DNA from: Euonymus europaeus
Lineage: Eukaryota; Streptophyta; Magnoliopsida; Celastrales; Celastraceae
Length of the DNA: 64,000 nucleotides
Assembly (NCBI GenBank): GCA_963580455.1
Contig: OY756966.1
Span: forward strand, 19,843,001 to 19,907,000
Reading direction: 5' to 3'
Position numbers and translations under genes: made by a program. Shown one piece after another: positions 45,109 through 56,804 of this stretch (the stretch's first letter is position 1; every line of letters begins with the position of its first letter). The notes beneath the pieces were generated by a model. The model saw only the letters and a program-made list of their open reading frames with translations, searched no databases and was not told where the DNA came from.

Positions 45109-46462
45109 TGTAACATCCCGAACCTTTCGGATAACCTGTAGTGGTAGATGTGGTAAGATAAGTGATGTCATGTGTGACTTAAATTTGATTGAAATGTTTT
45201 TCATAAATTCTAGAGTGAAATTAAAAATTATAGGCTCAAGAATTGTTAGAAACGAGATTTAAATGAAATTAATATGAATTTTAGAAGTTAAATAAGAAAA
45301 TGTAATAATAAATAGGATAATGGCAAGATGGCAATTAAGTAGAGGTATTCAGTGTAATTAAAGTGAAAGATCAAGGACATAACAGTAAAGACAAATTTAA
45401 GAATTAAAAATATAAATATTTTTGGAATTTCACAGAACCCGAGGCGAAAACCTAAAACCAAAATATGAAAACCTAGAACGGACAAAGGCGGCGACGGAAC
45501 TCGTCCTTGTCACCGCTGGCGATGGTTCGAGGATCTAAGACCACCTAAAGGACGAGGGGAGTGCGACGAGTGCAAAGGTGTCGTTTTCGGATGGAATGGT
45601 GGAGTTTTAGGCCGCCAATCGTGGAGGAGAAGTTGCGGCTACCGTGGACTTCAAATATGGATTTCGGCAAGATCCGACCATATTTCAGGTAACGGATGAC
45701 GGCGCGGCATCTCCCTCATTATTCTATACCGTTTCATGCCAGCGGTGCTCGCCACCGTGCCCTTGGTTGGAGTTGACTCATTCTTGATAGAAACCGGGTC
45801 TGTTAGACCCGACACTGCTAACAACCGGGTCAAGCTGACCCGGTTGAATACTAATTTAATTAATATATATTAATGATATTAATAAAAGAGAATTAGTTAA
45901 AAATAGTAGTATTAAATTATTGTGGGTATTGTATATGTTCAGGAATCAATCTTTCTAATTAAATTATCAGGATTTATGGGAGCACACCAAGTAAGTATTG
46001 TCCAACTGCATTACAGAACAATGTAATTTATGAATTGTTTGCGTTATTGTCTGTGTAATTGTTTGACTATGGATACATATTTGATCGAAATTCTACGATG
46101 AGTTTGAAATTGTGGAAAGTGTTATCTGTATGATAGTTCTTGTACTGCTGAGTTGTTTATATGATACTGAACTGGTGATGATATGTTTTAAATGTGAATT
46201 GTGAACTGAGATAGTCTATGTTGGTCGACTGTATGTAAACTGCGATCTATTGTGTGATGATATATTGAGGATATTTTGAGGTAACATTTATTGGTTGCTC
46301 TACATGAAGCATGACATGTCATGACATACACGACATACGCATAAAAGGAACTGTTTATTGAAGTGTACTTATGTTAAATGTAGGGTGAGTTTATATTGTA
46401 TTGTAGGTAGCATTTTGGACTACGAGCCCAGGAATTGGGGTTTCGTGGGACGGGGCGTTACA
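45109..46462 (+). repeat. 1.35-kb gypsy-like 5' LTR
   Basis: Starts TGTAACATCCCGAACC and ends GGGACGGGGCGTTACA. It is followed one base later by TTGGTATGAAAGG, a degenerate form of the tRNA-Met-type primer-binding site TGGTATCAGAGC. It is therefore the 5' LTR of a plus-strand element. Its ends resemble those of the 2-kb LTR family but the body differs. Confidence 0.7.
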
Positions 46463-47174
46463 GTTGGTATGAAAGGAACAGTCCTTTAACATAAGATATA
46501 TATATACATATATGACGAGTGGATGTTTAGTAAAGTTACATGAGCATCATGGATCGGCACAGCCATCAACAAGTAAGTATTTTAAAATTTAATACCTACA
46601 GTTATGTAATGAATGTTTGATTATTTGTGTATGCCTTCTAGAATGTGTACACGTATTGAAATATATTAGTGTGATTTGAAATAATTATACGATTTATGCA
46701 TGAGTAAGAAGAGGAATTGCAATAGGTCAATGTGGAGAACTAGTAGATTGTGATAATTAAATGCTAGAAGGTATGTTTAATCGTCGCTCGCCTATGACGC
46801 ACGGTCTGAATGACCATGCCAGGTAAGATCGATCCTTCGATTCAGAACTTGACATATGCATAAACCCCTAACCGCCATTATCACTCTCTTTTTCCCGCCT
46901 ACCAATGGCTGGAGGCTATGACTGCCAAGCTGTACCAAAATACCACCTCGTCAAAACCTTTGTATCAATAACATATCTCCTGACAATGATACTTCCTGAA
47001 AAGACCCCTCCACACTACCTGCCATTCTCCATCGTCATAAGGAATATCAAACTACTAAGAACCTGTGCCAGCCGATATCACGACTTTACTACTTTGTTCT
47101 CGTACTGGCTTGACACCCAAGCCAGTCACTTGACCTCTGTACCATTTTCCTCAAAATTACGATAATGCCACCGT
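46463..47174 (+). mobile_element. 5' interior of the gypsy-like element, truncated
   Basis: After the primer-binding-like site come a TA-rich stretch (46498-46515) and about 600 bp without a recognised frame. A plus ORF at 46905-47165 has no family signature. The element is cut by the LTR fragment that begins at 47175. Confidence 0.45.
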
Positions 47175-48200
47175 TGTAACGCCCCGACCCAATATCTATT
47201 ATATATTGATCCTCCACAATATCACAAAAGATTTAATCTTATTTTTCCCAACTAGAATCCATAATTTTCTACCAAAAATTCGGCAACATCTCCCCGTATA
47301 TCGGAGAATGTCCACCTGAAACGCGCAGCCCATATTCACAACTATATAAGGTCTCCGGCCATCAAATCACATGCATCCAAAATCCTAGACAAGGCCTCAG
47401 GCTATCTATAGCATGCATCTGCAATACATAATAAATATAGCAATCATACATGTATCAACATGTACTTCAAACTATAAAGTTCACTTTTAGGTTCAAGAGT
47501 CCCATCACAAGGCACCTTCCTAACCATATCATCCACACATCGACAAGGTGTTCACAAGGATAATAAACATACACAGCCATCGATCCACAGATAAAATATC
47601 CAACAAAATAAAGGAGGTCAATCCTTTAACCTATCCCAACCTAGTGTCTCCAGATCGTACCATGTCATCCTGCCTCCTACTGATCCGTAGTACCGATATC
47701 TGTACCAGTCTCGCATGTGTGGAAATAAAAGAAGGTAAAGGGTGAGCAATGGCTCAGTAGAGGCAAAGATGATAACAAAATATAATAGCTGAAAGAAAAG
47801 ATAAGTCGATGCAACAACATGCCAAAGACTATAAACCATCATATCAAACACTTATCAATATGTGGTCTCGTTTCCTCCCGTGAGTTCCAACGTGATGACA
47901 CCTCGGCATCCATCCCCTCCACATTGCTATCATGAACATTTCCACCATATGACTCAATAAGAAAAGTAAGACCAATTACAAGACACCAGCCTTGTCCATA
48001 CTGACTCAGGTTCCTTAAACCGATCCCTTGAAATCTCAGTATGTTGCCTCATATAGGAGTTATTTGGTTGAAACAAAGACGAGGTTCCACAACCCTCCTC
48101 CCATATGACGTTCACACAACCTACGAAAGTCACAAATCCATACTCGCACTTCCATGTGGCTCTAATGCAACAATGTCATGCCATGGATTTCAAACTTGTA
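47175..48200 (-). repeat. LTR fragment of the 2-kb gypsy family
   Basis: Begins TGTAACGCCCCGACCC. It shares with 3730-5898 the same ordered landmarks: CTCCCCGTATATCGGAGAA near 47293, GGTGAGCAATGGCTCAGTAG near 47740 and CTCAGTATGTTGCCTCAT near 48034. Similarity fades at about 48200, so only the first half of the LTR remains. Confidence 0.7.
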
Positions 48201-50600
48201 GGTGGTCCACCTCAACAGATTTTAACAAATTCAATGATTATAGAACCAGGTATCTACAATTCCTCGATTTGTAATGAAGACATCGTAAGTAGTAACTTGA
48301 GACGAAGCACCCAAAATTGGAGAAGATCACATAAGAGAACTAACAGTACCAGAATTTGTCATTACATTGAATGATTTCAGATGGAGACATCTAACTCTGT
48401 GATCAAAAGTGAGACACATTCCAAGTTTGGCTACAAACAATAATGAAACTCATGTGTATAGTGAGTAATGAAGGAAGCGAAAGCATTTAATGGCTCCTAT
48501 AAAATAGAAGGAACGTAGTCAATGGGTTCAGGCTTAGGAATAATTATTTCCATGCAGAAGGCATACCAAGCGTCAATTTTGGGGGTTCTGTGCCTAACTT
48601 GAAGAAGAAAATAATTAAATTATGAATTTTTCTAGAGTTTGCAAGGTGAAAGCTTGTTGTGCTACTTTTTTCGTTTGCTATTGAGTTGGACTTGGTGCTT
48701 ATTCTTTGGTGCTATCATTTCTTAGTAGACAACTTTCAAGGATTTCTGGTTGTATTTAAAGTATTCTCTATTAAATAGGTCCACCTATGGGAAATTGTGG
48801 GTCGCTCTTGAGCTCTTTGTGAGTAAAGGTGATCAAGTTTGAATTTTGCTTGTTTTTTCCCTGCTGCCCAAATGGGTTTTTACACTCAACCAGTTTCTTA
48901 GTTCTTAACTTTAGCAATGTTGGTCGAGCTTGTTTAGGTGATTCTGATTTTGCTGATTGTCTTTGCTATTTGTTCTGTTGGTTGGAGAATATGAAGTTTG
49001 GTTCCAAATTGTTTTTGATTCATGCCCATGTGATGAGGGAGAAGTGCACAAGCACCAAAGAATCCTTTGAGAGATAAAAAATAGTTTAAATGAGACCAAC
49101 TTTCAAATCCCTTAAATGGGTAAACTTGAATCAAGAGAAGTAAAAATGAGTTATGGCACATGCGATTGAAGAGTTGGGGATTCTTAATCATACTATGAGA
49201 GATATGACTCGAGTTAGCTTGAAAATTTGGTGCCACAATCTTGAACCGTGCCATATATAAACATGTAGCCAAATAGTAGAATTATCGGAATGTAGTCTAA
49301 TGGTAGATTTACATGGGTGCATTCTTTGGCTATGTTGAAACTGTCCAGCAAGTGGAAAATTATCTGAAATGGATATGGCAGGAAATCCTAGGGAGGGCAA
49401 TTTCACCCGCGGGCATGATACCCCACAGGTACCGCCTAAATCAGGGCGAGTTCGGGGATTTTCAAAATCCTCGAGCTAGGTATAGGGTGGGGATGGTATT
49501 CCCATACCCGATGGGGTTCGAAGTCGTGGATTCCCCAAACCTAAACAGCGAGGATGGGAGTGGGATGGGGTTCAAATATGGGATGTCGTACCCGCCCCGC
49601 CCCGCCCCGTTGCCATCTAAAACTCCATATGCTACCATGCATTCAATCTTGACATTTTTGGATATCAATCAGCAGACACTGTTGACGACCATAATCTCTC
49701 CCTAATTAGTTCTATGGAGTTCTTCATTTAGATTATTAATTGATGGTGGATTTTAGCTGATCCTTGATTGGTGCTCTCTGTGTCCCAAAATAGGTACAAT
49801 CTTCAATCCCTTTTCTAATAATGTGGGACACTACCTATGTCATTTAGCAAGTTGTTTGGTAATCAACATTCAAAATTGGCGTCTATTACACAATTTTTAT
49901 ACATCCATTAAAAAAACAAGAGGATATATTATAGTTTGTATAAATTAATTAACAAAGCCGAGGGAAGGTTCTATTGTGAGAAGGATTCACCATGATATCC
50001 CTAACCAGCTTTGACATCTTACCCTTCATATCCCTACAAACCTTCTCCAACTCTCCATTTCATTCTCTATATGTTTAATTCCACATCTTCACTGATCATC
50101 ATCTCAATCGACAAGCTTTTCGAGTCATCATGTGTATCTTTGTGCATTATAACTACTTATGAATAAGTACTCTTTCTTGCACTCTCATAGTTAAACTCTT
50201 GTTCTTCAAGTTTGAGTTTTTGTGACTCAAGTGCTCTTATGGAAACATTTGGAGGAATTCTGGGATTTTGTTTGCACCATAATTTTTGGTTTATTACCAA
50301 GGAGTCACTTACAATGAGATGTTTTCCCATTAAGTCACACAAAGTTTTTTGTTAGTCACATTTTTGACAATTTTCGATGCAGGCTGTAGTAAGTTTTTTT
50401 TTAAAATGACAACAATGCCCTTATTTGTGTGTTTGAATCAGGTCAAATGCATTAGTTGATCATCAAACACCTCCAAATCTGTCGGATTTTTTTTTTCTCT
50501 CAGTGTGGTGTTTCTTTTTCATCTGTCGTAGCTCCAATCGAACAAAGTTGTCTCATTTTCAACCATTATTCCAACGTTAGTTTAGACGAAGCTTTGGTGG
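48201..50600. other. Intergenic region with one MITE-like insert
   Basis: No gene was recognised in these 2.4 kb apart from the GC-rich unit at 49388-49619. A minus-strand frame at 50157-50342 (ALESQKLKLEEQEFNYESAR) could be a short remnant near the MULE, but no family is evident. Confidence 0.4.
49388..49619. repeat. GC-rich hAT-like MITE
   Basis: Starts TAGGGAGGGCAATTTCACCC and ends CCCCGTTGCCATCTA, whose inverse begins TAGATGGCAACGGGG. The TAG.G..GGCAA-type termini and the GGGGCGGG-rich right side match hAT-type non-autonomous elements. An 8-bp target duplication was looked for and not found. Confidence 0.5.
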
Positions 50601-50626
50601 GTTGGACGGCGTGACCTCATGTAGGT

Positions 50627-52534
50627 ATGAGTTGTAGTATATTTTTAATGTGCAAGTATAAATATGATGTTGTGCCTGTACCGGTCAATGTTGATTATGG
50701 TTTCGATGCGTTAATGAGGAAGTTTTCTAGGAGTTTTAATTTGTTAGAATCTGATAAGGTTTCATTGAAATATGCTCTATCGGGGTACGATAGATGCATC
50801 ATTAAGAGCCAATATGATTTTGATATTATGGTTGCGTTGGCGTGCGGGTTGGGTTTCAAGTTTGTTTGACATTGTTGTGTCTTGTGCTGGTATCGTTGGT
50901 TGCGTAGGTGCATTGTTAGGACGTTTGATACTGTTATTTTAGATGATACTGTCAATCTTGATACTGTTCCTGAGAATGATACTATTGGTGACTACAATGA
51001 TGTTGTGCATACTTCGTCATCGGACAGTAGCAGAAGCCTCATTTCTTCTCAATGGCATGGAGAAATTAGTCATGTCGAATAGGTTTTTTATAAAGGTATT
51101 GTTGAGTTTAGGGGTGCTTTATGCTGATATTCTATTGAGAAAGGGTTTAGGTTTAATTATGTTAGTAACAATGATCGACAAGTTGAGGCAAAATGCTCGA
51201 ACAAGTTTTCACATGGGTGTAAGTGGTATGTTTGTGTGACAGTATCAAAGATTGATGGATACTGTAGGATACAAAAATTGGTGGATCACCATGGTTGTTC
51301 CTTTTTCATAAATAAGGAGAACAATAAGAGGTTGACTGCGAAAGTTATTTCTTATTTAATTGTTGATATGTTGAGGGAGAAGCCGTCTTGGGGGCTAGGG
51401 ACATTATGTCCCACTTTTTATTGTGTTATGGGTACACCATTACCTATCGGAAGGAGTGGGTGGCTCTAGAGAAGGCTAAGGGAGAGATTTTTAGGGATGT
51501 TTCAGATTCATTCAAACAGTTGCGGTGGTATATTAGAGCTACCCAACTTGTCACTATGATCTTCATTTCCACTGACTCTGTCGTTCTTGTTATCATCATT
51601 GCCAGGTCAGATGAAAGAACTTGAGGGATAGATTTAGTGGATGTGGATTTTCCAATAGTCATAGGGAGCGGATGGTTTGGTTGCTAAGGAAGTGTTCACA
51701 TACTCCTAACATGGCAAAGTTTAATGAGACTGCAAATGTTGAGAACAAAGGGTGGGGTTGTAGTTGAAAGATTTTTAGAGGACCTGCCATTTAAGAATTA
51801 GGCGATTTCTTAGAGTATGGGATGTCGCTATGGTAAGATGTCATCCAATGCGGTTGCCAATAACACAGTTGGTTGATAGATTGAGGATGAAGTTAATGAA
51901 TATGTTCGACAGTAGGAGAACTGAAGCTGGTAAGTTTTGATACTATTCATGTATAGTTTGATACTGCCCATCCATATTTTGATACTAACTATGTATACTA
52001 TGATACTGTCCAGGTGATTGCTATGCGAATATTTATCCTAAAATGTTAAAGAAGTTGAAAGATTATGGAGAATGTGCAGGTAAATGGGGCATGAGAAGAT
52101 CGTTTGAGAATGTTTATGAATTGTATTTAGATCCATCTGTACGTGTTGACATCGGGCGACTTATATGTTCTTGTTCATTATGGAAAATTAAAGGTTTCCC
52201 TTATGTGCAAGTCGTTACTGTGATTATTAAAGGTGAGAATCCGATGGAGGATTATGTTGAGTACTACTTCTATGTTGATGCTTTTCGGAGATCATATGCA
52301 GAGCCAATTAATCCTATTTCGACATTCTTGAAGAAGGAGTTTGAGAAGTCGGATGACATGGATATATTTCCACCACAGATGAATAGGGTTATTGGAAGGT
52401 CTAAAAAGAGACGAATTAGATCTAGAGGAGAGAGGGTCAGGATGATTCGATGTGGTAGGTGTGGGAAACTTGCTCACCATAATAGGTATTCTTGCAAGGA
52501 ACCAATAGGGCGATTCCATATTTTGTTTTTATAA
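50627..52534 (+). pseudogene. mudrA-like MULE transposase, core deleted
   Basis: N-terminal part 50627-50869 (YKYDVVPVPVNVDYGFDALM). Then an acidic linker (FDTVILDDTVNLDTVPENDT) and the Mutator DNA-binding segment (GFRFNYVSNNDRQVEAKCSN, GCKWYVCVTVSKIDGYCRIQ, KLVDHHGCSFFINKENNKRL). Then a downstream piece (IMSHFLLCYGYTITYRKEWV). The DDE catalytic domain expected next is missing. The C-terminal exon 52043-52534 has a SWIM-like site (CSCSLWKIKGFPYVQV) and a knuckle (MIRCGRCGKLAHHNRYSC). In the SWIM site the C-x-C pair is kept, but the usual second C-x-H pair is replaced by Y and Q. Multiple stops and frameshifts confirm a dead gene. Confidence 0.85.
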
Positions 52535-52639
52535 TATGTTTGTGTTTTAATATATATGATGATACTAACAATTTGTATGATTTATTTGGTCATAATTGAT
52601 TCTGTGTGCTTGTTTCTAATTTTTTTTGTCATATTAGGA

Positions 52640-53110
52640 GAATATGAAGTTAGTGCAATCAATATCGAATTTATAGCATCAATCATATCAAAAGTATCAT
52701 CACTATTTTGTCAAAGGTATATACTGCATGGTCATTAGGTACTGTTACATTTTTATACTGTTTGTTGGTTGGAAGTAGCGAGTTCATTATGATGTATTAA
52801 TGGATACACAGTTTCAAAATAGTGCAATCAGTATCAAAATTAATAGTATCAATAATATCAAAAGTATCATAAATATTTCCTCAAAGAACTCTATTCAATA
52901 GTCATTAGGTATTGTCACCTTTTTTATACTGTTTATTGGATGAAAGTAGTGAATTGATTATGAAGTATTAATGGATACACAGTTTCAAAATAGTTAGGTC
53001 AGTATCAAAATTAATAGTATCAATAATATCAAGAGTATCATAACTATTTCCTCAAAGAACTATACTGCATGGTCATTAGGTATTGTCACCTTTTTTGATA
53101 CTGTTTTTTT
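52640..53110. repeat. 170-bp tandem repeat rich in GTATCA words
   Basis: Units align at 52691, 52861 and 53032 (AAAGTATCAT), a period of 170-171 bp, about 2.5 copies. Each unit contains several AGTATCAAA/GATACTG words. It lies exactly between the convergent mudrA-like and Ulp1-like genes. Confidence 0.85.
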
Positions 53111-53185
53111 ATATTCATCCAGATTACAAGTGTCAGTGCAACCATATTTAATTACACCTGAAACTAAGATAACAGTATGCTAAAT

Positions 53186-54797
53186 TCATGTAGATTTTAA
53201 GTTTTCACTATCACTGGAGTAATCATGAATGAATTTAGCCACCATTTCTGCCTCAAAGATCCTCATTTCGTCAGAGGATAATGACTCCTCAACTGCTTCA
53301 TGAGTCGCCAGTCTTGTCATGATATGGCATACGTGATATCCGCAATCAACCATATTCACGAAATCAATGAAAAGCATGTGTCAAGTTATATTAAAAAAAA
53401 TCAACCTTACCTATAGTATTTGAAGGACTTACGATGTAAATTCTTGTTGTGGGCAATTTTTGAGTGACATCAACTCGAAATTGAATCTTTCTTGGCTTAG
53501 TTTCGAATAGGATGAAGCTTGGTTGATTTTCCTTTTGTGACTTTGCCCATTCGTATCGAATGCTCTCGACATACTCTATCTGTAAATTACAATTTTTTCC
53601 TGTTAACGTAGTATCAAAGTAATGCATCATTCATTTTTTATCATAAAATGTTTGCTTACCACCAATTTCTCGTCATCCAGATAGCCATTCCTGTTTGAAT
53701 ATCTTGCTAGCAGGTTATTGTAGTGGTACCACTTGTTGTTGGCATAATCAAACACAAGTAATGTCCAGTGGTTGCATGGCATATGCGGTTGCAAGACCTC
53801 CATTTGAGTTCATAGGAAATATATGATAACGTGGGACAAAGTTGTCCCTCCTAAACCATTTGAGGACAACATCGCCAATTTGTTGTTGTTTGGACTTCTC
53901 GTAACGAGGATTTATGATGTATTGATGTGGAATATAGGTAATTAGTTAGTCATTATGATGAAGGTTTCTCCCGATGATGGCATCATTTTTGCTCGTTCTT
54001 GTCGCAAAATCTGAGAGTATGCATCAATAACCTATGGAAGCATAAAAAATATTGTATGTTGTAAGATAACAGTATCAGCAATCAGGAGCTACATAGTATG
54101 TTGTGAGTATCAACTTCGCAGACAGTATCAACTGCATATAAGAATCTTATAGTATCAAAATATCATACAGTATCAACCCATAACTTAGTACCTAACAACT
54201 TCTTCGCGATAGGCCACGATGCATGGATTTTTTTAACTTCCTTTTTCAGCTTTTGGGGAGATACAGATGCAAGGTCATCCAAATCAAGTATTTCTTTTGA
54301 ATTGCTAGTTGTCTGATTCTTGAGATGTGCACTATGAAACGATTATGAGAATGATGGGTCTAACATCCTTTTCCTATCAATCTTTCCTTTCAATCTCTTG
54401 ATCATTGATGGAGAATCTCTATGATCCCGTTCAAGTAAATCAGCCAACGTCAACTCATGAAATATAATATCAGTATTGTCGACAACCTAATAGTATCATT
54501 AAAGATTAGTATGACAATATCATATATGGTTGGTAAACAGTATCAACATGTCAGGGCATTATCATATGCACTAAACAACTTACTTTTCCAACCTCTTCTG
54601 GCACTGGGTTGACAGGCAATGCTGCTATTATGTGGGTGCCCTCTATTCCTATCGTATGATCAATTGGTGGCATAGTTGGCCAGGGCCCTATGTTAAAGGG
54701 TGGGAGATGTGGGCCGCGGCCCTGTAACACTTGATGGTTGGCCTGGTGCCGGGCGGGCATGATGGGTTGTCGAGCTGGACGGGCCTGGGTGTTACAC
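53186..54797 (-). pseudogene. Ulp1-like (C48) protease gene of a KAONASHI-like MULE
   Basis: Read on the minus strand. Upstream pieces are IEGTHIIAALPVNPVPEEVG (about 54650-54590, followed by a donor) and RDHRDSPSMIKRLKGKIDRK (about 54440), then VIDAYSQILRQERAKMM (about 54040). The protease core follows: PCNHWTLLVFDYANNKWYHY near 53780-53720 carries the catalytic histidine. DCGYHVCHIMTRLA near 53350-53310 carries the catalytic cysteine block. The aspartate usually found after YxY is Asn here (YHYNN). Ulp1-type proteases process SUMO in cells; copies carried by MULEs have no proven role. Stops and frameshifts are frequent. Confidence 0.75.
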
Positions 54798-55760
54798 TCG
54801 AGATTTTCAATCTTGTAAGTTCCATCGCACATTACCTTGACAACCCCCAAAATGGACCATCCCATGTTTCTCCAAGCTTTCCTGGGTGCTTTTCGGTTGC
54901 CGTGAATTTTCTAAGCACCCAGTCACCTTCCAAGAACTTCCTGATACGGACTCTCTTATTGTAGTATCTGGCCGTCCTTTGTTTATAAGCTGCATTTTGG
55001 ACGCGAGCTTTTTCTCGTACTTCTTCCAAAAGGTCCAAGTTGTTCAGTAACAAGTCATTGTTCTCGTTCTCGTTAAAGTTTTCGACCCGCGGGGATGGAA
55101 CTCCAATTTTGATAGGAATAACGGCTTATGATCCGAAAGTAATGGAGAAAGGTGTCTTGCCTGTTGAGGTCCGAGGAGTAGTCCTGTACGACCACAGAAC
55201 ACTGTGAAGCTGCTCGGTCCAGAGTCCCTTTGCTTGGTCTAAACAAGCTTTGAGTCCCTGCGGTATAGTACGGTTGGTTACTTCAACCTGGCCATTAGCT
55301 TGAGGATGTGCTACAACAGTGATCCTAAGCTTTATACCTAGCTCCTAGCAAAATTCTCGGATGTTTGCACTCACAAACTATCAACCATTGTCTGTGATGA
55401 TAACCCGAGGAATTTCGTATCTACAAATAATAATATTCCATATGAAGTCCTTTACTTTGTGGTCAGTGATAGTGGCCAAAGGCTCATCTTCAACCCAGTT
55501 GATAAAGTAATCAATTGCCACGATGAGAAACTTCCTTTGAGCTGTAGCCTGGGGAAAAGGTCCTAACAGGTCTAGCCCTCATTGTGCAAACGAACAAGGA
55601 TTCTCAACGACAATCATCTCGGATGAAGGAAGGTGCGGTACGTTGGCGTGTCGCTGACATTTGTCACACATTCGTACCAACCCCTCGGCATCCTTTCTCA
55701 TATTTGGCCAATAGTATCCCCAGCGCAAGACCTTGTTAGCTAAGGTCCTTGCTCTTGCAT
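54798..55760 (-). pseudogene. Tat-type gypsy integrase
   Basis: The minus-strand reading contains GLDLLGPFPQATAQRKFLIV, AIDYFINWVEDEPLATITDH, IPRVIITDNG, ELGIKLRITVVAHPQANGQV, EVTNRTIPQGLKACLDQAKG and LHSVLWSYRTTPRTSTGKTP. It then gives the C-terminal region NAAYKQRTARYYNKRVRIRK and GTYKIENLE. This is the integrase core with its catalytic aspartates and the NGQVE region carrying the glutamate. It ends at about 54798, where the MULE sequence begins, so the rest of the element's 3' end and LTR are missing. Confidence 0.88.
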
Positions 55761-55776
55761 GGCTACCACAGATTCC

Positions 55777-56772
55777 TTATTGTACTTCTTGGAGAGCATA
55801 CTTGGATTCTCGTGGAGCAAGACACTTAAGGTAAAAAAGGGCATAAGATCTTCTATAGAGCATACCCTGTATAATAGAATACCTTGCTGCCTTTGCACAG
55901 ATATTCCTAGCCTTGTTCTTATCCTCAGGTAACTTCCTCTCCTTAAGGAAGGCCCGTATTGGGTCCATCCACGATGGTTCAACGTTGATTTTGGGGAGAG
56001 CCCTAAAGAAGATGTTCGGCTTGGGCAGTACCTCTATATGCACTAAGTAGGTGTCATCTTTCTTGGAGCCCGAGGCTAACCAAGCAAAAACGTCAGCTTT
56101 TTGATTCTCTTCTTAGGGCACTCTCCATCCTTATTTGAGGAGCCGTCGATAAAGAGTTTCCATCGGTCATGTAGTGCTTCCTCCCTTAGAGGATGTTGGC
56201 ACTCAGTGACAAAGTCTACAAGGGCTTGCTCTTTGATGGCTTTCCTCAGTTCATAGTGAATATCAAATTCACTTAGCTCAATTGACCATTTGATAAGCCG
56301 ACCAGACATATATGGTTTCTGTAGTATGCTCTTCAACGGTTGGTCAGTCAGGACTGTGATCGTATGGGCTTGAAAATATGGTCGCAATTTTCTAGCCGCT
56401 GTCACAAGTGCTAGGGCAAACTTCTCAGCTCTGTTGTATCTGCTTTTGGCTCCGACAAGGACTTTACCGGTATAGTATATTAGTTTCTGGACCTTATCCT
56501 CCTCGTTTATAAGCACGAAACTTACCACGTGATCGGTGGTGGCAAGATAAAGAAATAACGGTTCTCCGTCTTTGGGTGAAGTGAGTAAGGGCGACTAGCT
56601 GAGATACGACTTTAGTTCTTCAAAAGCCTCTTGAAAATCTTCGTTCCATTGAAAATTCTCTACTTGCTTTAGGGCGTTGAAGAAATGTCTACATCTGTCC
56701 CCTAATCTAGTGAGGAAACGACATAAAGCCGCTGTTTGTCAAGTGAGCTGCTGAACCTCCTTTTTATTTCTT
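55777..56772 (-). pseudogene. Tat-type gypsy RT tail, RNase H and zinc-binding region
   Basis: From 56772 the minus-strand reading gives RNKKEVQQLT, then RNase H (EDKVQKLIYYTGKVLVGAKS, RYNRAEKFALALVTAARKLR, LTDQPLKSILQKPYMSGRLI). An additional RNase H start (RWKLFIDGSSNKDGE) follows, consistent with the dual RNase H of the Tat lineage, but it breaks after about 20 residues. The integrase zinc-binding region follows with AARYSIIQGMLYRRSYALFY. RT is cut at 56772; its missing first part resumes at 61218 beyond the Athila insert. Confidence 0.85.
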
Positions 56773-56804
56773 GGAGGTTCAGCAGCTCACTTGACAAACA
56801 GCGG
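56729..56804. repeat. Perfect 32-bp inverted repeat at an element junction
   Basis: 56729-56760 is the exact inverse complement of 56773-56804, around a 12-base loop (TTTTTATTTCTT). The left arm and loop belong to the Tat RT (minus strand KEVQQLT). The right arm is an extra inverted copy and is followed at once by Athila RT on the plus strand. Confidence 0.95.

Noticed and set aside
45109..46462. Solo LTR
   Set aside because: A primer-binding-like site and leader follow its right end, so it is better read as a 5' LTR of a truncated element.
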